DNA of 64,000 bases, taken from positions 24,896,955 through 24,960,954 of the forward strand of contig CM035809.1 of assembly GCA_020466095.1 (NCBI GenBank), given 5' to 3'. The notes under the pieces were generated by a model. The model saw only the letters and a list, made by a program, of their open reading frames with translations. It was not told the DNA's origin and searched no databases. This document shows positions 37,628-49,192 of this stretch, in pieces (the first letter of the stretch is position 1; every line of letters starts with the position of its first letter). The position numbers and the translations under genes are program-made. This DNA comes from Chlorops oryzae (taxonomy: Eukaryota > Arthropoda > Insecta > Diptera > Chloropidae).

Positions 37628-38149
37628 TTGGAAATTTTCGAATACGTGGTCGTGTTGAAAATTTCGCAAAACAACAACATCAACAACAAAATTTCTTTCT
37701 GTGATTTGACCAATATAGGTACTAGGCCAGCCCTCACAATGTCTGTCCCTGTACGCTACTCTGCTGCTGCAAACAACAACATCTACGTCATCAACAACAA
37801 TAACAGCGAGACCAACGCTCAAGCATTTGTCGTTGATAGTGGTTTGTCGATACAACAAGAACAACAACACCACTACCATCATTACCAGCAATTGCAACAG
37901 CAACAACAACAGCACTATCTAGCGTTGGTCGAGCTGCAGCAGCAGCAGCAGCAGTTGATGCAGCAGCGTTCATCGATGTCATCGTCGTTGTCGTTGTCAT
38001 TGAAGCCCTCTTCGTCGTCGTTATTGTCACCGTCGGAATTAAATAACATCACTTCATCATCTGATTATAATATGTCAGACGAACAATCGTCATCGCCATC
38101 GTCATCGCCAACATCACATCATCATCATCAGCATCATCATCGCCCATAA
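37628..38149 (+). CDS. Q/H/S-rich ORF overlapping the CycG start: true N-terminus or uORF
   Basis: A 173-codon ORF (another in-frame Met at 37739 starts MSVPVRYSAAANNN). It is rich in Asn, Gln, Ser and His from CAG/CAA/CAT triplet runs (opa-type), ends ..HHHHQHHHRP and stops with TAA at 38147-38149, whose last A begins the ATG of the next ORF in another frame (TAATG). Fly Cyclin G is recalled to be about 566 residues; the downstream ORF alone gives 445, and adding this one from MSVPVRYS would give about 580. This favours a single protein split by a 1-nt indel in the CAT-rich run (about 38071-38147). A genuine upstream ORF with reinitiation remains possible. Confidence 0.6.
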   Translation: MEIFEYVVVLKISQNNNINNKISFCDLTNIGTRPALTMSVPVRYSAAANNNIYVINNNNSETNAQAFVVDSGLSIQQEQQHHYHHYQQLQQQQQQHYLALVELQQQQQQLMQQRSSMSSSLSLSLKPSSSSLLSPSELNNITSSSDYNMSDEQSSSPSSSPTSHHHHQHHHRP

Positions 38150-41100
38150 TGATGACGGCAGCAGTGGATTGTAATGACATCAACGACAATAACGCAGAGA
38201 TGCGAAATGAATGGATATCTGACGAGGGCCGGTATGGGACACCGGGTGCTGCTGGCTTGGAATATCAAAAATATGAACAACAACAACAATCGCTATTGAA
38301 CGAGGATAACCCGAATATGGAAAATGGAAATGGAAACCTTCATCAACCGATGTACACTCGAAATAATGAAAATCGCAATAGCAACAACAACAACAACATC
38401 AAAAGCAGCAGCAAGAGCAAGAAAAATATCCCAACTGATGAGAATAGCAAATATAATATCCAAAATATTGAAGCAGAACTCCATGCCATGACGGCTCAGC
38501 AGATTTATGATAACTTAAAGGAATATGATGTCCTGCAGGAGAAATATCATACCGTGCTATACTTACCCAAGGAAGATAAGGTGAGTGTAATAAATGTTGA
38601 GAATTATTAAGTAGTAGATGAAATAAGTACCCGGTACTTATGCTTGCCAGAAACTAAAAAAAACGATACCTTTGAGAAGGCCTATAGCTTTGCCGCTAAA
38701 GTAGTTACGATGTTTAAAATAATTCCAAAAAAATTTGTATGAAATTGATCCTGGAAGCTAAAGTAACCGGTATATATGAAAAGTAACCGTTACTTTGAAG
38801 TTTACTTAAGTCTGAAGAAACCGGTACGGCGTCTGAAATAAAAAAAAAAGAATACATGAATTCCATTTCAGAAACTTAAGTAATCGGTATATCCGAAAAG
38901 TAATCGTTTCTTTGAATTCCACCTTAATCTGAATCCGATACGGTGTGTAAATTTTTTGCAAAAAATCTATGAAATCAGTTTTAAAAAACTTAAGTAACCG
39001 GTATATCCAATAAGTACTCGCTACTTTAAATATGACTCCATTTTGAAACCGATTTGGTGTCTAAAATTTTTTCACAATAAAAATTGTATAAAATCGATCA
39101 AAGAAGCTAAAGTAACCGATTCCGAAACTAAAGTAATCAGTATATCCCAAAATTAGTCGTTACTTTGAAATCGACTACAGTCTGAAGTAGCATTTTCACA
39201 TTAAAGGGTTACAGTATTTTCATTAAAATAATATTCGAAGCAAGGCTCATTGATTGAAAACTGGGATTAGTTTAAATACTCGTTACTTTGAAGCATTTAA
39301 AGTAATGAGTAATGTTCTGCCGTTTAAGGATCACTGGTAATCATTCAAATCATACTAAAAGAATTTAAGAATTAGGTTCGTGTAAAAAATACTCGTTACT
39401 TTGAGGTATCGATTCTGTAGTTACTTTACAATTTTGTTTTTATTTATATATCGCTCCTTATTTCATACCAGTTTTTTTCTTCCTTTTACAGCGCGAGGTA
39501 ACCGCTGGTGGTCGTGATGGTTCTGCTTATGTTTTACGTTGTCTGAAAATGTGGTATGAGCTACCATCGGATGTACTATTTGCTGCAATGAGCCTGGTCG
39601 ATCGTTTTCTGGATCGTATGGCTGTTAAACCGAAGCATATGGCATGCATGAGTGTGGCTTCATTTTATTTGGCTATCAAACAATTGGGATTAAAGACAAT
39701 ACCTGCAGAAGATTTGGTAACAATTTCTCAGGTAAGTGCGGAGCGCATTCAAAATCAAATCAATCCATTTCCACCAATCCAAGTATAATGTACTAATGAA
39801 ATTGTCTTTTTTTTACAGTGTGGTTGTACCGCTGGTGATTTGGAACGTATGGCAAGTGTGATTGCCAATAAACTGGGTGTCTATAAGAATCAAGCACCAA
39901 TAACGCCGGTGAACTTTTTACGATTTTACTATGCACTCTTCCGTATTGTCGCACAGGAAGTTGGAGAACCGTTCTTTACGTTCTACCAGAATTATATTAA
40001 ACTCGAAGAGATGGAAAATCGTTTAGAGATTCTGTTGTGCGATGTCCGAACTACGACCGTTACACCATCGGTCTTGGCACTCGTCTTGATCAGTTTACAT
40101 TTGGATTTCCACATCAAGGAATCGTATACACGTGGACGACCCGAATTGAAAACGATTTTCGAGTATATACTCTTCCTGCAGCGTTTCATGCGGGTAAGCA
40201 ATTGAAATTTGACAAAATTGATGATGACAATCGAATATTAATTGAATTTTTACATTATTTTTGAATAGATTCCTGATCGTGTTTTCACAACTGGATTCAG
40301 TCTTGTCTCCGGCATACTTTCACACTACAACGGTCAGAATAAGCAACCATATAAGCAACGTTTGGTTTGGAAACTCTCCAGTCGTACATTGCGTCAATTG
40401 CGTCCGACCAATCGTTTCTCATCAGTACTACCCACCATTGAGGAAGGCATATCAAACACCATGGACGATGGCTGCCGATCGAGGTGAGTGTTCTTTTTTC
40501 CCATTTTAAAAATTTCCTTTACCGTTACGCTTCGGAAATCATTTCAAATTTTTTCATTCATGAGAGCTTCGCTTAGATTGTGATTTTTTATTTATTTTTT
40601 GATTTCATTACAAAAACAAAAAAAGAGAGCCGAAAATTTTTGCATATTCAATGAGAATTGTTGAAAGGAAGTATGAAAAGAGGTCGGACGATGACGGGAG
40701 AAAGGGGGAAGTGAACAGAAATGAAATGAAATTCAAAAATGCGCAATTTGCTTAAACTTAAAATTTTGATAAACACACACACACACATACACATTCAGGC
40801 ATACATATGTACATGCGAAAGTGACATTTGCCGTCAAAAATCTCCGCTGAGATCTGCTCATTTGTGACGACTATCTTCGAAGGCAAATGGGCGAGTCGCG
40901 AAGAGTCAACGAGTCATAACTTTTTTTGACACTGACAATCAGAGCGTGATCGAGCTCGTGCAGCTTAAGACAAAAGAAAATCATTTATTTTTTTGTCAAA
41001 GAATGGTTTTTTTGCATTTTTTTTTTAATTTTTTTTTTTTTAATTTTTTAAATATATTTTTTAAAATTTTTATATTTTTAAATATTTTTATTTTTTTAAA

Positions 41101-43135
41101 TATTTTTATTTTTTTAAATATTTTTATTTTTTTTTGAAAATTTTTTAAATTTTTTTTTTAATTTTAATTTTTTAAAATACTTTTATTTTAAAAAATTTTT
41201 TTTTTTTAAATATTTTTTTTATTTGTTTTATTTTTTTATTTGCTTTTTTTTGCTTTCATTTGCTTAATTTTTTAAATTAAAAAAAATTTTTTATTTTATT
41301 TGTTTTATTTTTTTTTCTATTTTTTCTTTTGCTTTACTTTGTTAATTTTTTTAGGTGTTTTTTTTTCGAATTGTTTGCCAACGAAAGCGTATTTGCGAAG
41401 AAGGTGTGTCTTTCTTCCTATCTCTTTCGGGGCTTACGTAAACTTGAACCTACATTGGTGCAATTTCGAAAGGTGGAGAAATCAAAAAAAACAATTCATT
41501 TTCTTCTTTATTTATTCAATTAAAATTATTCATCGTCCAACTGTCAATGTCAGGCCATCGAAAACCTTATTGTTTTTTGGGGAATTTTGTTTATGATATT
41601 TTGTTATTTCAATTTTTTTAAAGATTTTTTTTTTTTTTTTTTTTGCATCACCATTTGGTTGCTTATCTTATCAATTCTACGGCGTAATTAAAGCAAACAT
41701 AAATTTGTTTATGAAATTTCAATTAATTGCTTTCGCCGAAGAAATTGTTTATCAAAAAGAGAGTTTTTTGTTTCTTTTGATTTTTGGCAGTTCATTGGCC
41801 CATAAGATCTTTCGTACATGTTTGATAATATTTATATTTATGTATATATAATTCTATAGCTCTCGAGTTGTCTTCTTTAAATTGAAAACAATTCCATTTG
41901 GTCCTTTTGTAGTCTAGGTGTATGTATAGTTGAGAGAGTTGCTAGGAGTTCAAGGGAAGATGGAATTGAGTTTGACTGTTGTATTATTTTTTTTTTCAGC
42001 TTTTAGAGTTTGTCTTTCTTCATAAGCTAACAGAAATGTGTATTTAGTACTTATGATGATTTAGGACACTTGAGTCCACATTGCTGTTGTGAGATAAAAT
42101 AGAAAGTTTCCAGAATTTCGCAATACGTAAATTTTTTCAACTCTCTTAGGCTCATTGTCTTCATCCTAATTTTAAATTTTTGATGGTTTATCTTTCAAAT
42201 TAAAGTCTCTGAGAAAGTTGAAGCCAGGTTTATATTAAATTTCATACAAACTCCTTTGAAAAGTACCTAGTTAAATTTTGAAAAGCTTAAAACTCCTGTT
42301 CAGTACATTAAAAAGTCTGCTTCCTTGGGTGAAAGTTCAATAAGCTTTGAATTCTGCTTGCTCTTAATTGTTTTTTTTAGTACAAATTCATTTCAAATAC
42401 TATTTGATCCCGATTAGAATAACAAAATATCAATCCAGTGAGCTTATCCACAAGCGATCAAGACGTTTTTCTACCCAAGAGGGAGTGGTCCACTTGTAAG
42501 ATATGTTAAAAAAAAAAAGCAATTGGCTTGAAAAAGGTTCCGATCAAGAGAATTATTTTCAATCAGACAACCTTTATTTGATTTCATAATACTTAGCAGT
42601 CATTTTTAGTATAAATTATTTTAGTACTACATTTAACGCCTAATTTTTAGTAAGTACTAAATTTAGAACTAATTATTTTGACACTAAAATGTAGTATATA
42701 TTTTAGTACTAAAAGTAATTTTGAATTTAGTACTATTTTTTAGTACTAAAACAAATACTAAAAATTCCAAAATAATAAGTACTAAACTTAGTACTAAAAA
42801 TAAGTTCTAAATTCAGTACAAGTTTTAATACTTAATTTTAAAACGGACCATTTAGTTATTAAATTTTAGTACAAAATTTGTTATAACTTTTAGCTGTTTT
42901 TTTGTTACTACTAGTTTTTAATACTAAGTGTTATTCATTAAAAAAGCAAAACGTAGAATATGCATCTAAGCGACCAGAATTTCATACATATTTTCGCAAC
43001 TCATTTAAATTTAGTACACTTGAACATTTTCCTAACACATTTTCTTTCCTTTTTTCCAGAACCGAAAGTATTAGTTCGGAAGAAGAAGAGGACTGGCCAA
43101 CTTCGCCCATAATTCCAATTTTCGAACAGTGTTAG
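38149..43135 (+). CDS. CycG: Cyclin G
   Basis: Five coding exons fit together in frame with GT..AG introns: 38149-38580, 39492-39731, 39819-40193, 40269-40483 and 43060-43135, giving 445 residues from the MMTAAVD start. Exon 1 encodes a Gln/Asn-rich leader, then MTAQQIYDNLKEYDVLQEKY, the start of the cyclin box. Exons 2-3 hold the cyclin fold (CLKMWYELPSDVLFAAMSLV, then DRFLDRMAVKPKHMACMSVA, ASFYLAIKQL). Exon 4 encodes a conserved C-terminal region, and exon 5 an acidic tail (SISSEEEEDWPTSP) ending EQC. I recognise it as the insect Cyclin G orthologue, a regulator of growth, meiotic repair and cell-cycle length that binds Cdks and PP2A B' subunits. The N-terminus probably extends into the preceding ORF. 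Introns are 911, 87, 75 and 2576 bp. Confidence 0.93.
38645..39200 (+). repeat. About 116-bp degenerate tandem repeat in CycG intron 1
   Basis: AAGTAACCGGTATAT-like cores start at about 38761, 38878, 38992 and 39110, spacings of 114-118 bp, and each is followed by a second AAAAGTAACCGTTACTTTGA-like motif. An additional AAACCGGTAC occurs at about 38818. Later intron sequence to about 39420 keeps CGTTACTTTGA words. Confidence 0.8.
40484..43059 (+). other. CycG intron 4
   Basis: Donor GTGAGT at 40484 and acceptor TTTTTTCCAG ending 43059. Contains a T/A low-complexity tract (about 41000-41340), and a TAGTAC-rich stretch (about 42600-42930) similar in word content to those at 21.5, 25.1 and 32.6 kb. 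No nested gene recognised. Confidence 0.8.
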
Positions 43136-46100
43136 CGCGCGCAGTCATCGAAGAAGGAACATCAAGACCACACCTGAAAATTAGAACAGGATGTCAAAAT
43201 ACAATTTTCTGCAACTTTATATACACCAAGCTGCGAATCGAGGAACTCTTACGAACAGGAGTCATCAACATGCCAGAAAACATAACTGGGAAAGGCACGA
43301 CGAGAAAGCAAAGCATTTGGCATGTCGTAAGGCAAAAAATTGAGAAAAAAATCAAAGGAGAAACCAGAAGGTATCATCATCATCGGGAGAACCGCACTTG
43401 GAATGTCCTCAATAACATATCCTGCTGAGAAGTCAATCGAAACAAAACAAACAACAAAAAAAAAAAGTAGAAAAAAATTAACTTTTGTCCTTAAATCAGC
43501 CAGCAGCATCGACCGTTAAAAATTTGATTTTAATAATCCCCTCTCTCGTTCGCTCGCGCACTCTCTTTATTTCTCTGCAAACAAAAGTTGTGTGTATATT
43601 TTGCTATGCATCATAATTTTCATTGTAGGTATGGATTTATTTCTTATTAACTTTTTACTATGATTTTCTTTATCACTGGTAAAAAAGCTAAACAAAAAAA
43701 AAAAAAGAAAACAAAAAAAATTTACCGAAAAATGAAAAATTAAAAAAAAAAAATTAAAACAAAAATCAAAAAAAAATTTCTTAAAAAAGTTGCGGACCAT
43801 CATGCCCAAGATTGATGTCGTTCCGGGCCAATTCAAGTAAATTTTTCGAAATCACACAAAAGCAATAATAACACCCTTTAAATCGAAAATGCTTTTGTGT
43901 CAAAAAAAACAACAACAAAAGAAAAGTATATTGTTTACAACAACAACTACGAACAAAATACGCTTAAAAAACGTAAATTCGAAATAAGAATTTTTGAATT
44001 TCGAAGTTGTAATTTTCGACTTTCGAAATTGTAATTTTCGAATTTCGAAGTTGTAATTTTCGAATTTCGAAATTGTAATTTTCGAATTTCGAAACTGTAA
44101 TTTTCGAATTTCGAAGTTGTAATTTTCGAATTTCGAAGTCTGAGAAATTTTTAGCTCAAATTTCGAAATTGAAAAGTGTAAGGTTTTGAAATTCGAAATT
44201 CGAATTTTTCGAAATTACGTTGAAAATTAAAAACAACAACACTTTGAAAAAAATTGCGCTTATTGTCGCATTGGGGTCTGGAGACCAACGACACATTAAA
44301 TTTGAAGCGCATTTTGTTTTTTTTTTATTTTGTTTTTTTTTCGTTTTACATTCGAAATCGAAATGCAATTAAAATTGGGTTCGCTAAGATAACAAAAAAT
44401 GATCAAAAAAAAAAAAATTATATAAAAATTTTCAAAACCAAACAAAAAATATTAAAATATTAATTTTAGTTTTTTCCGCATAAACCAAAAAAAAAACCCA
44501 AAAAAAACTTGTTCAACACGTATGTACACTTAAAAAAAAAACTTACTAATTGTTTTTAGACTTTTTTCGAAAAATGTTCAAATTGTCCTGTAATTCTCTT
44601 ACCGTTCTGTTGTTCTCTTCTTATACATAGTAAAAGAAAAAAAACATTGTGTAAATCTCCATACTTGACAGCAATAAAATTTGTAAACCCTAATTGTATT
44701 TGCAGTAACAGTGGAAAAAATATAAAGAAAAAACATCAAAAAAAAAGTACAAAAAATTTTCATAAAAATTAAGATCAAATAAAATGAGAAATATCATCTC
44801 CAAAATCAAAAAAAAAGGCTTAAAATTTTTGTCTACATTGAGAGAGGTACTTTTGTAGTGATGTTCGAACGAAGACATCGATGTTCGAAGAAGCAATTGA
44901 ACATCCACAAAAAACTCAATGCCTTATCCGATCACTTTCCATACGAAACACGAGAAGAAAGGCGAGAAGAAAGACAAGAAGAAAGGAAAGCCAGCCACTA
45001 CATTGGAGCAGCAACAAAAAGTATTAAGTTCGAATTTCCTTCTATAACTGAGTGTGGACCTTTCAACGAATTCAAATTCAACACTGCCGCATTAAAGCCA
45101 TAACATCTTCCCTATAAGGATGCCTAATAACTTCGAAGAAAGACCACCTTGTTTAAAGTTCACTTTCTGTTGAAAGGTTCTTCAGAAGAATTTCCTTTGT
45201 TTTCGACATTAAATTGTCTTCGAAAACGATCTTCAACTGATAGAGAAAAAACCCAAAAAAAAAAAAATTTCATCCTTCGATAACATATCTACCCCAACCA
45301 CGTCACCACGTCAAATGTGATCGTATGAAAGCTCTTAAGACGGACTTTATACAAAAGGATTTAATAAAAAAATTTTCAAAAGCATGTTCGAAAAAGGCCT
45401 GATCGCCAATTCGAACATGAGTTTCGAATTTCCATTCTTATTCGAATGCGAAATTGTGATATAGATTTCAATTCTTTTTTTTTTTTTTTTATTCAAAATC
45501 CGAGTGGTTTCTTGGAATGAATCATTTAGAAATTGTTTGAGCTTCCGTAAAAATTTTAAGCCTTTCTTAATTAAATGCGTTTTTTCGAATTTTTTCTTAA
45601 ACTGTTCTTTTCGTTAAGCGCGGCTGTCTTAACACTAAAAAAAAAAAATATATAAAAAACTTTAACTACAAAAAACCAAGAAAATATGCGTGATGTTTTT
45701 TTTTCATTTACAAATCTAAAAGTATTTTTTTATACATTAATTTATTTATTAAGACTGTATCTTTAATTAAAAAAAGTTTAATTTAAAAAAAGAAAATTAT
45801 TTTTCGAAAATCTTTAAAACACATTGCGTTAGTGCAGCTTGCCCTTAAGAGGAAAAAAAATGAAATTCACTTAAAATATTTTTTTGAAGTTATGATGCAT
45901 ACACTGAGAAAAAATATATACACAAAGCGCCAAAAATATTTCAAAAAAAGAAGAAAAAAAAAAACAAACAAAACTTGTGCTTGTAAATTTGAAAAAAAAA
46001 GTTACTATATTATTTGCGTTAGCTCTTAAAGCTTAAGTTCTAAATTTAGTTCTAAAATTTCCAAAATTTTATTGTATATGTTATTTCTCCATCTCTCGTT

Positions 46101-46388
46101 TATTTTTGCAATCTAGTTTTAAAATATGTAAAACAAAATGGAACAACAAAAGGCAATTAAAAACTCATGCCAAGCACTTAAAAAAAAAAAAACGAATTTT
46201 ATACTCTTTCATCATGTAGCGAAAAATAATAAATTTTGCTCAAAAAAAAAACAAAAAAAAAATGAGCTGTCTAAACTTAAAAAAGAAAAAACTTTAAAAC
46301 AATAAATTTCGTATTTGAAATTTGTTGATTTCGAATACTCAAATAAAGAAACTTGATAACTTCTTTTTTTTTTGTTATTGAAGACTAG
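43136..46388 (+). other. CycG 3' UTR and downstream noncoding DNA
   Basis: Candidate polyadenylation signals AATAAA occur at 44673-44678, 46301-46306 and 46342-46347, so the UTR could be 1.5 to 3.2 kb. ORFs in this stretch (for example 43129-43428 and 44858-45103) have no recognised domains. A tandem repeat is annotated separately. Confidence 0.5.
43984..44150. repeat. 22-bp tandem repeat rich in TTTCGAA
   Basis: Unit close to TTGTAATTTTCGAATTTCGAAG repeated about six to seven times with A/G and short variants. TTCGAA is palindromic, so each unit contains self-complementary words. Related TTTCGAAATT words continue to about 44220. Confidence 0.88.
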
Positions 46389-46632
46389 TGGCTCTGGGAT
46401 AGCGTAGGGGATGCGTGCTATGCTCTTGATCCCAGGGTCCGAGGTTCGATTCCCGGCACAGGCGGAACGGAGTGTAATGTTCCAAGCCTAGCACTGGTTT
46501 TTCAAAAATCGCATGTGAGGGGCACACTACATATTAAGACATATACACTCACACAAACACAAGAAAACCTCCTTGGTATCACAATGGGCCGATTAACGGC
46601 CTAAGTGGCAGCCACTTCAACCTACCTACCTA
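46389..46632 (+). mobile_element. tRNA-derived SINE, copy 2
   Basis: Plus-strand copy of the SINE at 10208-10455. Head GTGGCTCTGGGATAGCG, A-box-like TAGCGTAGGGG at about 46400, B box GGTTCGATTCC at 46443-46453, body with CACAATGGGCCGATTAACGG, tail (ACCT)n. Differences from copy 1 are scattered substitutions. No convincing target-site duplication here. Confidence 0.88.
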
Positions 46633-47159
46633 TGTTACATTCATATAATAGACGGGGAGAATGCAGCACGAGAGGATCATAGATGATTTTTTTGGTACGC
46701 TAGAACTTTTTCAACCCTATTTCACTATTGCCAGCGAGACATTTTAAGTACTACATCAATTTGATTGTAACTGGTTCCATATGTTTGCATGTGTTGATAA
46801 CTTGCAAGAATTTCAGGGCTTCTCAAATTCAGGCATCCACTGCTTCTGGAAGCGCATTATTTAAATCAAGTAGTACTTGACTTTACAATCAATTGTTTTT
46901 CTGAATATTGTATTAGGCGAAATTTTTTGTGGAATTTTTTTTTTTTTTGGATTTCTAAATTTTAACAAAATTACAATTTGAATTTTTTTTTTCTTAGAAC
47001 CCATGTTGTTTCTTGTTGGGAACATCAGAGTTGGAAAATTGCTTCATTCGTGAAGTAGCGAAGTTTTTGCAAAGTCGAAATTTGCAATCGAATTTTTTCT
47101 CTTGTTAAATAATATACACATATATACATATATATAAATAAATAAACACAGAAACAATT
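46633..47159. other. Upstream region of first sugar transporter
   Basis: Presumed promoter/5' UTR of the transporter starting at 47160; (TA)-rich ATATACACATATATACATAT just before the start. No core promoter motif identified with confidence. Confidence 0.35.
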
Positions 47160-48509
47160 ATGCGAGAAGGAAGAAAAATAAGGCAAATCCTTGCCACAAT
47201 ATCGGCGACTGGATTGGCTTTTGCAACTGGAATCGTATTGGGATGGAATGCGCCAATGGCCTCGCAAGCCGTAGCTGGGAATCTCGGATTCGAAATAACC
47301 GAAGATGAATTCTCATGGGTCGGATCTGCGTTACTGTTGGGCGCTATAATCGCTAGTCTACCAGCCGGTATCCTTATGAACTCGATCGGTCGTCGTATAA
47401 CTTTAGTCCTACTGATTGTGCCATTCGCTATCGGATGGCTATTAATTATATTCGCTATCCATATTGCGATGTTAATAACGGGACGTTTAATACTGGGCAT
47501 GGCTGCCGGTGCAACATGCGTTATAATACCGATGTACATTGGCGAGATAGCTCAGAAGGAGATACGCGGTGCATTGAGTTCCTTATTTCAATTGCAAATA
47601 ACTCTGGGAATATTATTCGTTTATCTAGTGGGTGCAATTGCCAGTCCACTTTGGATAAATATCATATGTTCGATGGTACCGATGATCTATGCAATGGTAA
47701 TCATCTTTTTACCCGATACACCATTATTCTATATGAAAAAGAATAAGGACGAAATGGCTGTCAAATCGTTTCGATGGTTACATGGCCAAGACTATGATAT
47801 GAAGCCAGAAATGGATGCTATTCGAGAGGATATTGAGCAATCGAAAAAAGATTCAATGCGAGAAGCGTTAAAGGACGAGATATTCTTGAGGGCCATGTGC
47901 ATAACCGTGTTGCTAATGGTCTTTCAACAAGCTAGCGGTATAACTGCGATCATATTTTATACAACGGAAATTTTTCAATTGGCCGGAAGTACATTGGAGC
48001 CAAAATATTGTACGATAATTGTTGGAGCTGTTACGGTATGCGGAACATTCGTCTCAATGGCAGTCGATAAATTGGGACGACGCATTTTATTATTGATCTC
48101 GGCAGCACTGATTGTCGTCTCGACCCTGGGAATTGGCGTTTACTATTATGAGAAGTCGAAAGATCCACTTTCACTTGAAGATGCCAATTGGTTCCCGCTG
48201 GCTGCGATATGTTTTTACATAATTGTTTACTCAATTGGTTATGGCGCAGTTCCATGGATTTTAGTTGGAGAAGTTTTTCCAGCTGAAACTAAAGGGATTG
48301 GCGGCGCATTGGCCGCTATATCCCATTGGCTTTGTGCCTTTATTGTGGCAAAAAGTTATCCACGTTTAAAATATGCCATCGGAGAAGGTCAGACTTTTTG
48401 GATGTATTCGGCATTTTCGGTTGTAGCGCTCGTTTTTATTTTATTCCTTATTCCAGAGACAAAAAACAAAAATTTTGTAGAAATTCAAAGAATGTTAAAA
48501 GAGAAATAA
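47160..48509 (+). CDS. MFS sugar/trehalose transporter (Tret1-like), copy A
   Basis: Single-exon 449-residue protein of the sugar porter family, expected to have 12 transmembrane helices in the plasma membrane and to move hexose or trehalose by facilitated diffusion. Signature motifs in order: GRR (77-79), GR at 108-109 followed by GMAAGATCVIIPMYIGEI (113-130), PDTP (185-188, where PETP is usual), QQASGI (256-261), DKLGRR (303-308), VPWILVGEVFP (364-374), PETK (432-435). Length and motifs are those of insect Tret1-like proteins. The start is the first ATG of the frame, leaving only a short cytosolic N-tail before helix 1. It faces a paralogue at 49601-50962 (convergent). Substrate is inferred from family only. 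Confidence 0.92.
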   Translation: MREGRKIRQILATISATGLAFATGIVLGWNAPMASQAVAGNLGFEITEDEFSWVGSALLLGAIIASLPAGILMNSIGRRITLVLLIVPFAIGWLLIIFAIHIAMLITGRLILGMAAGATCVIIPMYIGEIAQKEIRGALSSLFQLQITLGILFVYLVGAIASPLWINIICSMVPMIYAMVIIFLPDTPLFYMKKNKDEMAVKSFRWLHGQDYDMKPEMDAIREDIEQSKKDSMREALKDEIFLRAMCITVLLMVFQQASGITAIIFYTTEIFQLAGSTLEPKYCTIIVGAVTVCGTFVSMAVDKLGRRILLLISAALIVVSTLGIGVYYYEKSKDPLSLEDANWFPLAAICFYIIVYSIGYGAVPWILVGEVFPAETKGIGGALAAISHWLCAFIVAKSYPRLKYAIGEGQTFWMYSAFSVVALVFILFLIPETKNKNFVEIQRMLKEK

Positions 48510-48647
48510 AGGAAATATTTTTCACGGTAAAAGCGATCCTTCGTAAAAAATTTTTTTTGCATAAAAATTTGCACGTGATCCATTGACGTCCTTTGTGAAG
48601 GACTGAGTCTTTTCTTAATCAAATCCTGGGGCCTTTCTCTGCGGTTC

Positions 48648-48775
48648 GACTCGGAGCCATTCTACTCGGAGCCATTCTACTCGGAGCCATTCTACTCGGA
48701 GCCATTCTACTCGGAGCCATTCTACTACTGGAGCCATTCTACTTGGAGCCATTCTACTCGGAGCCATTCTACTCG
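48648..48775. repeat. 15-bp tandem repeat (ACTCGGAGCCATTCT)
   Basis: About eight units; two diverge (ACTACTGGAGCCATTCT and ACTTGGAGCCATTCT). Lies 140 bp past the stop of transporter A, so may be in its 3' UTR. Confidence 0.92.
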
Positions 48776-49087
48776 AAACCGAAAGAACAACAATGACCTA
48801 TAACGAACATCCGTATGAAACGTTCGAGTCCGAACAACTCTGTACAGAGTAAGGGCCCAGCTCTTGATTAGACGAGAATGGCGACCATTCCCCTTGATTG
48901 GAACATCCAACTCACGAAATCCACACGGCGTCAGATGGAGGTACATATCTCTCTTGTAACCGAATTGTCTTTCCTTTGTAACTGTAGCAATTGAGGCTGC
49001 CTTCCGGCGAACGAGTGTAAAGATTCCAATGCCTAGCCGATCCTAATAGATATATGTAAGCAGCCCTTTTCTAAATGAACATTTTTC

Positions 49088-49192
49088 CCTACTGTGGTTC
49101 TGGATTTTTTCTGTCTACTGTGGTTTTGGGTTTTTCTGCCTGAGGTTCTGGATTTTTTCTGCCTGAGGTTCTGGATTTTTTTTTGCCTATTG
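49088..49192. repeat. Tandem repeat of CTGAGGTTCTGGATTTTT type
   Basis: Three to four units of about 26-30 bp; the first two read CTGTGGTTCTGG / CTGTGGTTTTGG and the later ones CTGAGGTTCTGG. Confidence 0.8.

Noticed and set aside
37791..38030. Thr/Ala-rich minus-strand ORF over the CAG/CAT runs
   Set aside because: Antisense of the Q/S-rich CycG leader; composition explained by triplet repeats.
43129..43428. 99-codon ORF overlapping the CycG stop
   Set aside because: No domain; lies in the CycG 3' UTR and its start is in the last CycG codons in another frame.
47105..47539. 144-codon minus-strand ORF
   Set aside because: Antisense shadow of the transporter A coding sequence.
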